From Candidatus Shapirobacteria bacterium CG_4_10_14_0_8_um_filter_39_15 (lineage in GTDB: Bacteria; Patescibacteriota; Microgenomatia; UM-FILTER-39-15): a stretch of DNA of 57,713 nt. The notes under the pieces are model-generated. The model did no database searches, was not told the DNA's origin, and worked only from the letters and a program-made list of their open reading frames with translations. The stretch lies in assembly GCA_002784465.1 (NCBI GenBank), contig PFLE01000011.1, positions 67,966 through 125,678 of the forward strand, in the 5' to 3' direction. Positions 43,967 through 53,272 of the stretch are shown piece after piece; within the stretch, counting starts at the first letter, position 1; each line of letters opens with the position of its first letter. A program made the position numbers and the translations under genes.

Positions 43967-45177
43967 TTAGACGATTTCTTTAGAAATTGCTCGGTAATTT
44001 TTACCAAATAATCAATATGCTCATCAGTAATGTCCTGATGCACACCAATATGCAAACCATTATAGCCAATATATTCCGCATTTGAGAATTGACCTAGACG
44101 ATATCCTAAATATTTAAAACCCGGACATTGAGTGGGCATCGCCCAAAACAAATTTCTGGTTTCAATTCCGTTTTCTTCTAGATAATGAACAAATTGATCG
44201 CGGGAAAAGGGTGTCTTTTCTTTTAAAATAATAGGGAACGCATGCGGACCGATTTTTTCATTTTTTTCCTCTTTAATGGTATAAAAATAATCATCAAACT
44301 TTTCAAATCTTTTTATCATTGTTAAAAGATTTTTTCTTCTTTTAGCTAATATTTGTTCATAAATGCCTAAATTCCCCAACCCAACTGCCGCTTCTAATTC
44401 ATTCATTTTACTGGAATATCCAATCCTCTCGAACACAAATCTTATGTCTACGTTTTTACCATACTGAAATCTTTTAGTGCAATATCCGGAAGTGGTATTT
44501 AAAATACATAATTCACACTTACACCCGCGTCCGTGACACCGCAATGACCGCATTATATCGGCAAATTCCAAATTATTTGTTACCACTATCCCCCCCTCTA
44601 CTGTCGAAATAATATGAGCTAAGTAAAGACTGTAAGCACCCATATCACCAAGCGTTCCTACTTTTTTGCCCTTATATTCCGCCCCATGAGCCTCCGCCGC
44701 ATCTTCTATAACATATAATTTATGTTTCTTGGCAATCGCGTTTATCGCGTCCATATCCGCTGGCTTTCCCATCAAATGAACCGGCATAATCGCTCTCGTC
44801 TTCTTTGTAATTACTCGCTCTATTTTTGTAGAATCAATATTTAAAGTATTTCTATCGATATCTACAAATACCGGTTTAAAACCGGCGTGAATAACCGCGT
44901 TTCCCGTAGCCACAAACGACAATGCCGGTACGATAATTTCATCACCTCTCTTTGCCCCAAAATCATATAAAACCGCCATCGCGATAATATCTGCATCCGT
45001 ACCGCTACTGACTGCAACCGCCTTTTTGGCTCCTGCTAAATTGGCAAATTGTCTCTCAAATTCCCTTACCATTTTACCTTGAGAAACTCTTCCTGAATCG
45101 AGAGCTTCATTTACCAGTTTTTTCGCGTTTTGAGTAATAGATATCGTTCCAAAGGGAATTTTTAATTTATCTATCAT
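43963..45177 (-). CDS. DegT/DnrJ/EryC1/StrS-fold enzyme, RfbH/E1- or ColD-like dehydrase candidate
   Basis: GAYSLYLAHIISTVEGGIVVTN (His at the PLP-Lys position), LRCHGRGCKCELCILNTTSGYCTKRF Cys patch, Shine-Dalgarno AGGAGA upstream. Confidence 0.85.
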   Translation of the reverse strand: MIDKLKIPFGTISITQNAKKLVNEALDSGRVSQGKMVREFERQFANLAGAKKAVAVSSGTDADIIAMAVLYDFGAKRGDEIIVPALSFVATGNAVIHAGFKPVFVDIDRNTLNIDSTKIERVITKKTRAIMPVHLMGKPADMDAINAIAKKHKLYVIEDAAEAHGAEYKGKKVGTLGDMGAYSLYLAHIISTVEGGIVVTNNLEFADIMRSLRCHGRGCKCELCILNTTSGYCTKRFQYGKNVDIRFVFERIGYSSKMNELEAAVGLGNLGIYEQILAKRRKNLLTMIKRFEKFDDYFYTIKEEKNEKIGPHAFPIILKEKTPFSRDQFVHYLEENGIETRNLFWAMPTQCPGFKYLGYRLGQFSNAEYIGYNGLHIGVHQDITDEHIDYLVKITEQFLKKSSK

Positions 45178-45196
45178 ATTATTTCTCCTTATTTTA

Positions 45197-46483
45197 CTAT
45201 TTATTATAATTTAATACGAATTTAATTGCCGAAGGTAAGTCTTTAAAAACAAAATCAGCATACTGATTCTTTTCCATTTTCGGATTTAAATAAACCGTTC
45301 TACAACCGGCATTCTTTCCGGCAATAAGATCTCTTTCGTCATCACCAATCTTCCATGATTCTTTTAAGTCAATATTAAAATCTCTCGCCGCCTGCAAAAA
45401 CATTCCGATTTTCGGTTTCCGACAATCGCACTCAATTTTTAGTTCCTTAATTTCTCCTTTAAAACCGCCTTGAGGATGATGAGGACAATAGTAGACTCCG
45501 TCCAAATAAGATTGATTTTTACCTAACAAGGTATCCATTTTCTTATGAATTTCCCGCAATTCTTTTTCCGACAAAAAACCTTTCGCAATCATCGGCTGAT
45601 TAGTAATAACGATAGATAAATATTCACTTTTATTTATCTTGTTAATTGCTTCAGAACAACCATCCGTCAGCTTAAAATCATCAATTTTACTAAGATTATC
45701 AACATACTTGTTAATTACGCCGTCTCTGTCCAGAAAAATTGCTCTTCTTTTATTTTTCTTGTTTAATCTGGCTACCTTTCCAGACACGTAATCTTTCTTT
45801 ACTCTTCTAAGCCTATCCGGAGTACCCATATCTCTTATGTATTCCGAACTTCTATACCCCGCTACAAACTCACCCTTACTCAAAAGCATAGGTAAGATGT
45901 TTTTTTCAAAAGTACTGAACTGTCCCGAAGGAATATATTTGAATATTTGCCCGGATAAAATATAAATTGAAGCTATCGCCAGGTTGCTATAATAAAATCC
46001 CTCCGGGTGAGGTTTTGGATGAAAGGCGATAATCCTTTGGTCAGAATCCATTTCAACCAGATCGCTGTCATATGGATGATTGTTTGGATGAACAACCAGT
46101 GTCGCTATCGACTTCTTTTTTTGGTCTTCCTCAATAATCTTTCCTAAATCAACATTAAGGATAACATCACCTGAAAATACCATAAATCTTTCTTCCTGAC
46201 CGATAAGATTTTTTACTAATCTCAAACAGCCACCAGTCCCCATCGGGTATGGTTCAATCAGGTGAGTAATCTTTACTCCAAATTTTTCTCCGTCGCCAAA
46301 ATAATCATAAATTACATTTGCAAGATAACCGGTTAACAAAAATATCTCTGTAATGCCGTACCTTCTGACTAAATCAATCTGATGTTCTAAAATCGGCTTC
46401 CCCCCAATCTTAACCATCGGTTTTGGAATTGTTGAGAGATTTAGTCTGATTCCTTTTCCACCCGCGAGTATAATTAATTTCAT
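45197..46483 (-). CDS. Fusion: heptose-1-P guanylyltransferase (HddC-like) + HAD heptose bisphosphate phosphatase (GmhB-like)
   Basis: N-term LIILAGGKGIRLNLSTIPKPMVKIGGKPILEHQ; C-term RRAIFLDRDGVINKY...ITNQPMIAKG...CDCRKPKIGMF...IGDDERDLIAGKNAG. Confidence 0.9.
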   Translation of the reverse strand: MKLIILAGGKGIRLNLSTIPKPMVKIGGKPILEHQIDLVRRYGITEIFLLTGYLANVIYDYFGDGEKFGVKITHLIEPYPMGTGGCLRLVKNLIGQEERFMVFSGDVILNVDLGKIIEEDQKKKSIATLVVHPNNHPYDSDLVEMDSDQRIIAFHPKPHPEGFYYSNLAIASIYILSGQIFKYIPSGQFSTFEKNILPMLLSKGEFVAGYRSSEYIRDMGTPDRLRRVKKDYVSGKVARLNKKNKRRAIFLDRDGVINKYVDNLSKIDDFKLTDGCSEAINKINKSEYLSIVITNQPMIAKGFLSEKELREIHKKMDTLLGKNQSYLDGVYYCPHHPQGGFKGEIKELKIECDCRKPKIGMFLQAARDFNIDLKESWKIGDDERDLIAGKNAGCRTVYLNPKMEKNQYADFVFKDLPSAIKFVLNYNK

Positions 46484-46496
46484 CTTATTAATTAAT

Positions 46497-47525
46497 TTAT
46501 GTTATTTGCTCTAAGACAGGTCCCCTTCCAATCTTAACAGAAGATGAACTATTAAAAATAATTGTGCTTCCGGAATTCTCAAATTTAAAGGGGACATGCA
46601 ATAGCTTTTTCAATTTTTCTTTTATATTCGGCTGGTCTTCAGGTTTAGCAAAAAAGAGAACAAAACCCCCACCACCGGCACCTAAAATTTTTCCTCCTAA
46701 TGCTCCCTCTCGACAAGCAGTCTCGTATATATTGTCAATCTCGGGAGTCGAAATCTTTTCCGAAAGGCTGCGTTTTAATTTCCACGCTTCGTCCAATAAA
46801 GTACCAAACTCTTCAATATTTTTACCTTCAATAAGTATTTTCACTCCTTCATCAACCATATTTTTCATCTCACATAATTCCCCTCTTTTTTTAGGGGTAT
46901 TCTCTACCTGCTTTTTGGCAATATTTGATGCGGTTCTGGAAATTCCGGTGAAAAATAATAATAAATGACTTTGCAGCATCTCCAATCTTTCTGGCTGTAA
47001 AATAACCGGTTGAATTTTGATTTCGTCATCTCCATTAAAGCTTATTTTGTTAAAACCGCCAAAAGAAGCCAAAACTTGGTCTTGAGATCCCACGTTTTCC
47101 TTGAGAATATCCCGTTCGATATGGATCGCATCCGTCGCTAAATTAAGTTTTGCCAATGAAATTCCTTTCAGGGCATAAAGGGCGTTTAGTAAACCAACTG
47201 TAAAAGAAGAACTGGTACCCAATCCGGATCGGGCAGGAAGATCACCATCGTGGTGGATTTCCAGGCCTTCAGTTATTTTTAAATATTCAAGGGTTGCCCT
47301 AACCGCCGGATGTTCGATTTCAGAAATTTCTTTAACACTCTCCACCTTTGACCAAACAATCCTGTGTTTATGCTCAAAAAATGGCGGTAGATATCGACAT
47401 GTCAGGTAGCAATATTTATCAATCGTCGTTGCCAAAACCGCCCCACCATTTTCCCGATACCAAACCGGGTAATCCGTTCCGCCGCCAAAAAATGAAATAC
47501 GATAAGGTGTTCTGCTAATAATCAT
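46497..47525 (-). CDS. hddA: GHMP kinase, heptose-7-phosphate kinase (HddA) type
   Basis: MIISRTPYRISFFGGGTDYPVWYRENGGAVLATTIDKYCYL, GLGTSSSFTVGLLNAL, KILGAGGGGFVLFF. Confidence 0.88.
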   Translation of the reverse strand: MIISRTPYRISFFGGGTDYPVWYRENGGAVLATTIDKYCYLTCRYLPPFFEHKHRIVWSKVESVKEISEIEHPAVRATLEYLKITEGLEIHHDGDLPARSGLGTSSSFTVGLLNALYALKGISLAKLNLATDAIHIERDILKENVGSQDQVLASFGGFNKISFNGDDEIKIQPVILQPERLEMLQSHLLLFFTGISRTASNIAKKQVENTPKKRGELCEMKNMVDEGVKILIEGKNIEEFGTLLDEAWKLKRSLSEKISTPEIDNIYETACREGALGGKILGAGGGGFVLFFAKPEDQPNIKEKLKKLLHVPFKFENSGSTIIFNSSSSVKIGRGPVLEQIT

Positions 47526-47534
47526 AAAGATCTT

Positions 47535-49028
47535 TTAATCACCAAGTAATTTCCTTTTCAATTTTGTTTTGGTCATTTCTTCAATATGCTTTCTTGTTTT
47601 TTTACCAAATTTTTTCTCAATCATCTTTAGATATCGAGGATTTTCAAAGTACTTATTAAAAGCCTTATCTCGAAATCGAAGTATTTCTTCAGCTGAAAGA
47701 TATTTTGAAGGTAAGGGTAAAGTTTCATAGGAATGTTGAGAATAAGCATGCCATTCTTTGGGCAAATCCCATTTGTTTTTTAACGCAGTTTCATATAGTT
47801 TTGAGCCGGGATAAGCCATCGTGCAATAAAAATTTGCCCATTCGGTATTTAGTTCCAACGCTAAATTTAGAGTTTCCTGCATCGTTTCCATATTGTCATC
47901 GGGCAAACCAAAAATATAATTTCCCATTACATAAATCCCCGCTTCTTGAATCTTACGAACAACCTTAATAATGTCTTTTCGTCTGATTTGTTTATTAACA
48001 CCGTCTCTCACAATCTCGCTACCCGACTCAATCCCTAAACTAAGCCAATGAATGCCAGCCTTTTTCATTTTTGGTAAATTATTAAAATTAACAGAATCTA
48101 CCCGTGCGTAAGCCCAAAAATTTAAAGGATATCCTTTGTTAATCAAGCGTTTTATTAACAAATCAACTATAGTCATATAATGTTTTTCATCTAAAACAAA
48201 AAGTTCATCTATAATTTTAATATTTTTTATATGATATTTTTTGACCAAAAATTCGATTTCCGACACCACTAATTCTGGACTTCTATAACGAATTCCAGGC
48301 CGTCCAAAGGGGGTATTAATACAACAAAAAGCACAGGAATACGGACAACCCAAACTTGTGTACACGGCTGCGTAAGGAGAACGGTGATCAATATCATCCA
48401 TACTATGCCAATTATGAGCCCTGTATTTTTTCATTGGTAATAAATCCCATGCCGCGATAGGCAGCATTTCATCCAAATTCTTTACAAGAGGTGCACGAGG
48501 ATTGTTTTTTATTTTATTATTTTCCCGATACCATAAACCGGGGACTTCTGAATAATCTTGATTACCTTCTTTTAATTTCTCTAAAAGCTTGGTTAAAGTA
48601 AATGGTCCTTCGCCTTCAATCACAAAATCAACGGCTTCTTCAATCAAGGTTCTTTTTGGTAAGGCAGTTGGGTGCAATCCTCCAATCGCAATTTTAATAT
48701 TCGTTCCTGTTTTTAAAGCACTACAGATCTTTCCGGAAATTGACATATTTTGTGTAGAAGCAGAAGGTTGTGCTCCATACACTATTATCGCCGCTAAAAG
48801 AGGATTGTATTTTTGTACCTTCTTTGTAGTTTCCTCCGGCGTTAAATTATCCGCGTTAGAATCAACAATCGCCACTCTAAAACCTTTATTGCGTAAAAAA
48901 GCCGCCATAACGGCTATCCAATACGGCGGCTCAATACCGACAACATTTTTTCCTAATCCTTGAAATATTTGTCTCCTATCCCCGGGATTAATAAAAACAA
49001 TGTCTATCTTGTTTAGTTTTGTCTTCAT
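47535..49028 (-). CDS. B12-binding-domain radical SAM protein
   Basis: N-terminal cobalamin-binding-like Rossmann region (IGGLHPTALPK); SLGCPYSCAFCCINTPFGRPGIRYRSPE (CxxxCxxC). Confidence 0.9.
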   Translation of the reverse strand: MKTKLNKIDIVFINPGDRRQIFQGLGKNVVGIEPPYWIAVMAAFLRNKGFRVAIVDSNADNLTPEETTKKVQKYNPLLAAIIVYGAQPSASTQNMSISGKICSALKTGTNIKIAIGGLHPTALPKRTLIEEAVDFVIEGEGPFTLTKLLEKLKEGNQDYSEVPGLWYRENNKIKNNPRAPLVKNLDEMLPIAAWDLLPMKKYRAHNWHSMDDIDHRSPYAAVYTSLGCPYSCAFCCINTPFGRPGIRYRSPELVVSEIEFLVKKYHIKNIKIIDELFVLDEKHYMTIVDLLIKRLINKGYPLNFWAYARVDSVNFNNLPKMKKAGIHWLSLGIESGSEIVRDGVNKQIRRKDIIKVVRKIQEAGIYVMGNYIFGLPDDNMETMQETLNLALELNTEWANFYCTMAYPGSKLYETALKNKWDLPKEWHAYSQHSYETLPLPSKYLSAEEILRFRDKAFNKYFENPRYLKMIEKKFGKKTRKHIEEMTKTKLKRKLLGD

Positions 49029-50002
49029 TATATTTTACTTAACAGTTTTTTAATTTTTTTGGCGATAAATATTCCATCAAGATTATTGATTTTATGGAGA
49101 TATTCCCTATTACCAATATTAAAAGTATAGGAATCTCCGATTCCCATTTTATTCAAAACTATTGAGGATTTATTTTTTGTTAAAATATCGGATATCAAGC
49201 TATCTAATCCACCTTTACCTAAAAAGGCTTCTTCGATTGTTATTATATATTTATATTGTTTTAACCGTTCGTAAAGTAATTTTTCATTAAGCGGTTTAAG
49301 CAAAAAAACATCAATCACTCCGACTTTTATATTTTCACTCGCTAGCGTATCTCTCACCTCAAGAGCTCGGTGAGTCATGTATCCGTTAGAGACGATGCAG
49401 ATCTTTTCACCTCGAAATAATTGATTGAATCCTTTCGTAAAATCTATTTTTTGTTTTTCATCATATATCTGCACTACCGGCTTACCTTCAAACCGTATAT
49501 ATTTAGGACCTTTATTATTAATTGTATAATTTGCAAATTGTTCTGCTAACACCCAATCGCTTGGAGAAAACAATAAAATATTTGGCAATGTCCTTATAAT
49601 ACTAAGGTCTTCCAAACAATGATGGGTTGGACCGGAAACAACGTAGCTCATTCCTCCCCCTACACCAATTAAGTTTACATTAACTTGTCTTATTTGAGAG
49701 AGCATCGCCAAATTGATCCGAATTTGCTCAAAAGCTCTCATCGTTAAAAAGGAGGCAATTCCATATGCATAAACCGTAAATCCCTCCAAGGCTAAACCGG
49801 TAGAAACATTTATCAAATTCTGCTCGGCTATTCCTACATTGATAAATCTGTCCGGATAATCCTTTCTGATAGAATCAAGGGTAGGTGCACCAAAATCAGC
49901 AGACAAAAAGAATATCTTTTTGTTTCTCTTCATTATCCGATAAATCTGTTCGAGAAAAACATCCCGCATCGTTTTCGTCTGACTTCCTATCATTTTATTC
50001 AC
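49028..50002 (-). CDS. Transketolase C-terminal subunit
   Basis: FLSADFGAPTLDSIRKDYPDRFINVGIAEQNLINVSTGLALEGFTVYAYGIASFLTMRAFEQIR. Confidence 0.92.
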   Translation of the reverse strand: MNKMIGSQTKTMRDVFLEQIYRIMKRNKKIFFLSADFGAPTLDSIRKDYPDRFINVGIAEQNLINVSTGLALEGFTVYAYGIASFLTMRAFEQIRINLAMLSQIRQVNVNLIGVGGGMSYVVSGPTHHCLEDLSIIRTLPNILLFSPSDWVLAEQFANYTINNKGPKYIRFEGKPVVQIYDEKQKIDFTKGFNQLFRGEKICIVSNGYMTHRALEVRDTLASENIKVGVIDVFLLKPLNEKLLYERLKQYKYIITIEEAFLGKGGLDSLISDILTKNKSSIVLNKMGIGDSYTFNIGNREYLHKINNLDGIFIAKKIKKLLSKI

Positions 50003-50810
50003 TCCCTTTCAATAATAATTCAACTTCATCTTTTTTTAATGTTTTTATGTGACTTAAGGGGTCATTTTCTAACCGTGGAACGCCTTTTCCTTTAATAGTA
50101 TCGGCGATTATCACTTTTGACTTATCATCGTGAGAATTCTTAACTTTTACAAAAAGCTTATATAGTTTTTGGCAATTATGTCCTTCTACTCTAAAGACTT
50201 CCCAATTGAAAACTTTAAATTTCTCTTCCAACGGCTCGAGGTTAATAATATTACGGCAAAAATCAAGCATAGAAGCTTTATTATTATCAATAATTAAAAT
50301 TAGATTGTCTAATTTGTGATGAGACGCAAACATTACTGCTTCCCAGATAGAACCCTCATTAAGTTCTCCATCCCCAACTAAAACAAATACCTTCGATGTT
50401 AATTTCTTTTGTTTTAAGGCTAAAGCAAGACCACAAGCAACCCCAAGTCCATTGCCCAAAGAACCGTTAATCGTTTCGTAACCGGGAATAATTGGATCAG
50501 GAATACCTCCTAAAAAAGAACCTTCTTTACCAATCTTTTGAAGTTCGTTCTTATCGAAAAAACCCAAATCCGCCAATATCGGGTACATCCCTATTGAACC
50601 ATGACCTTTACTGATTATAAACCTATCTCTATCCTCCGCGAATATATTTTTAGAATCAAACTTAACAATTTTTCCGTAATATAAAACAGTTAAGATCTCA
50701 ATACACGACAAAGAAGATGCTATGCGTGTCTCGGGGCACAATAAGTGTAATTTTAATGTTTCTTGTCTTATTCCATCAGCTTTTTGCTGTAATAATTTAA
50801 ACATTACCAT
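49995..50810 (-). CDS. Transketolase N-terminal (TPP) subunit
   Basis: DRFIISKGHGSIGMYPILADLGFF, GSLGNGLGVACGLAL, VGDGELNEGSIWEAVMFASHHKLDNLILIIDNN. Confidence 0.93.
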   Translation of the reverse strand: MVMFKLLQQKADGIRQETLKLHLLCPETRIASSLSCIEILTVLYYGKIVKFDSKNIFAEDRDRFIISKGHGSIGMYPILADLGFFDKNELQKIGKEGSFLGGIPDPIIPGYETINGSLGNGLGVACGLALALKQKKLTSKVFVLVGDGELNEGSIWEAVMFASHHKLDNLILIIDNNKASMLDFCRNIINLEPLEEKFKVFNWEVFRVEGHNCQKLYKLFVKVKNSHDDKSKVIIADTIKGKGVPRLENDPLSHIKTLKKDEVELLLKGSE

Positions 50811-51750
50811 ATAAACAGTTGGCCATCATTTTATAACCTTTTATTAATTCTTCGATTCCCATTTCCAGCGAATAAATTGGTTTAAAACCGGTTTTTTCTA
50901 TCTTTTCATTGGAAACGATATAATCACGCTTATCCGGATCTTCACCAACCGATGCTTCTAAATAAATAAATCCCGGTGCTTGTTCTTTAATTTTGGCGCA
51001 CAATTCTAACTTCGATAAGTTAGCATCTGATAATCCAACATTGTAGGGTTCGTTTTTCATTTTATCAAAATTATCCATCGCATGAATAAACGCCCGCGCA
51101 ACATCACGAATATGAATATAATTTCGTTTAAAATGTCCTTCAAAAATTACGACAAATCTGTCTTTAACTGCCCGATAGGTAAAATCGTTTACCAATAAAT
51201 CTAATCTCATCCGCGGCGACATTCCAAAAACCGTTGCCAATCTAAAAGTTATCGCATTTCCTCTTTCTAAAACGATTTTTTCTGCTTCTGTTTTGGTTTT
51301 TCCATATAAAGAAATTGGGTTAAGCGGGGTTTTTTCAGTACAATAGGTGTCTTTTTGACCAATGCCATACCCACTGTTGGTCGTAGGAAAAATAATTTTT
51401 TGCTCCTTAGAAAGCAAACTAACTAAAGTCGCAATCGCGTCTCTATTGGTAGTAACAGCCGCTACTTTGTCTTTATTGCAAGCCGGAACCCCCACAATAG
51501 CCGCAAGTGGAATCACTAAATCCTTGTCTTTAAGTAAAGATTTTAAAATACTTTCATCTCTGGCATCCCCTTTTACGATTTCAAAATTTTCATAAGAACA
51601 ACAATCAAAAAGAGAATTTTGGTTGTATAGAAAATTGTCCAAAACAGTTACTTTATGTCCCAGTCTTAGAAGCTCTGGAACCAGGATTGAACCAATATAA
51701 CCGGCACCGCCAGTAACAAGGATTTTTTTCTTGGAATTTTTTGGCATCAT
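50797..51750 (-). CDS. NAD-dependent epimerase/dehydratase (extended SDR)
   Basis: KILVTGGAGYIGSILVPELL; SLYGKTKTEAE; NYIHIRDVARAFIHA. Confidence 0.92.
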   Translation of the reverse strand: MMPKNSKKKILVTGGAGYIGSILVPELLRLGHKVTVLDNFLYNQNSLFDCCSYENFEIVKGDARDESILKSLLKDKDLVIPLAAIVGVPACNKDKVAAVTTNRDAIATLVSLLSKEQKIIFPTTNSGYGIGQKDTYCTEKTPLNPISLYGKTKTEAEKIVLERGNAITFRLATVFGMSPRMRLDLLVNDFTYRAVKDRFVVIFEGHFKRNYIHIRDVARAFIHAMDNFDKMKNEPYNVGLSDANLSKLELCAKIKEQAPGFIYLEASVGEDPDKRDYIVSNEKIEKTGFKPIYSLEMGIEELIKGYKMMANCLYGNV

Positions 51751-51756
51751 TAGATT

Positions 51757-52371
51757 TTATTTTTTATTTTTCACTTTTAACTTACCAAAAAGTTCTGCTT
51801 CTAAAAATTCACAAATCATATGATAAATCAACATATGTCCTTCCTGGATCCTTGGCGTGGAAACTGAAGGAACACATAAACAATAGTCCGCCAATTGGCT
51901 AATTAAATTTTTCCTATTACTCCCCGTCATCCCAATTGTTAACATCCCCATATTTTTAGCTGTTTTAAGCGCCTCTATTACATTTTTGGAGTTGCCACTG
52001 GTAGAAATACCAATAAGGATATCTCCCGTTTTCCCTTTTGCTTCAACCTGTCTGGCAAAGATCTTCTCAAAATGATAATCATTACCTATGGCTGTCAAAG
52101 ACGAAGTATTGGTTGTCAGGGCTTCCGCATCAATCGCCTTCCGTTCAAGAAAAAATCTACCTACAAGTTCAGCAGCCATATGTTGAGAATCCGCCGCGCT
52201 TCCCCCGTTGCCGCATATCAATATCTTGCCGCCCCTGTTTAACGATTCAAATAAAATTTTTACGACATTTTCCAGTGATGATATAAAATTCTGGTCTTTC
52301 ACCAAAATTTCCACTACTTCCAAGTGTTCTTTTAGTCTTTCAAATATTATTTTCTTTTTGATACCATTCAT
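51757..52371 (-). CDS. gmhA: Sedoheptulose-7-phosphate isomerase (SIS domain)
   Basis: GGKILICGNGGSAADSQHMAAELVGRFFLERKAI, IGISTSGNSKNVIEAL. Confidence 0.92.
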   Translation of the reverse strand: MNGIKKKIIFERLKEHLEVVEILVKDQNFISSLENVVKILFESLNRGGKILICGNGGSAADSQHMAAELVGRFFLERKAIDAEALTTNTSSLTAIGNDYHFEKIFARQVEAKGKTGDILIGISTSGNSKNVIEALKTAKNMGMLTIGMTGSNRKNLISQLADYCLCVPSVSTPRIQEGHMLIYHMICEFLEAELFGKLKVKNKK

Positions 52372-53272
52372 AAGTAAGTTTTAATCCTCTCTCTAAATCA
52401 AATTCTGGTTTCCAACCAATATCGTTTATTTTACTACTGTCTAAAATTTTCCGCAAGACCCCATCCGGTTTAGAAGTATTAAAAATTATTTTTCCCTTAA
52501 ATCCCACAATTTTTTTTACCAGATATGCTAATTTCTTAATGGAAATGTCATTACCGAAACCAACATTTATAAGATTAATATTAAAATCATTATTCATTAA
52601 AAAAACGGAAGCCCTGCATAAATCGTCAATGTAAATAAATTCTCTGCGCGGTTTTCCACTCCCCCAAACTTCTATTTCTTTTTTCTTTTCGATTTTTGCT
52701 TCGTGAAATCGTTTAATTAAAGAAGAAATTACGTGTCCGTTTTCTAAATTAAAATCGTCACCCGGTCCGTATATAGTCGCTGGTATCAAGGAAAAAAAAT
52801 CGGTTCCATATTGTTGACGAAAAGATCGGCACATTTCGATACCAGCAATTTTTGAAATCGCATATGGCTGACTGGTTTTTTCCAACGCACCTTCCAATAA
52901 ATATTCTTCTCTAATTGGTTGGGGACATTTTTTCGGATAAGCACAGGAACTCCCGTAAAAAAGAAGTTTTTTGACTTTATTTTTAAAAGCGGCTCGGATA
53001 ATATTATTTTGCGCTTCTAAATTCTCATAAATAAAATCAGCCGGATATTTCATATTTGCCGCTATCCCGCCGGCTTTTATATAACCTAAAAAAACATATT
53101 CCGGTTGTTCTTTAAGAAAAAAGGCGGTGACTGATTTTTGGGATAGTAAATCAAGGCCGGTATTGGTCTCACTAAAAACATTGGTAAGGCCTTGTTTTTG
53201 TAAGAATGCAATTAATCCTTTACCCGGAAGAATTTTGTCTCCAACGATTAAAATTTTAGCATTCTTATTCAT
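52340..53272 (-). CDS. GDP-L-fucose synthase-like SDR (Fcl/WcaG family)
   Basis: LGYIKAGGIAANMKYPADFIYENLEAQNNII, FYGSSCAYPKKCPQPIREEYLLEGALEKTSQPYAISKIAGIEMC, RREFIYIDDLC. Confidence 0.9.
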   Translation of the reverse strand: MNKNAKILIVGDKILPGKGLIAFLQKQGLTNVFSETNTGLDLLSQKSVTAFFLKEQPEYVFLGYIKAGGIAANMKYPADFIYENLEAQNNIIRAAFKNKVKKLLFYGSSCAYPKKCPQPIREEYLLEGALEKTSQPYAISKIAGIEMCRSFRQQYGTDFFSLIPATIYGPGDDFNLENGHVISSLIKRFHEAKIEKKKEIEVWGSGKPRREFIYIDDLCRASVFLMNNDFNINLINVGFGNDISIKKLAYLVKKIVGFKGKIIFNTSKPDGVLRKILDSSKINDIGWKPEFDLERGLKLTYEWYQKENNI

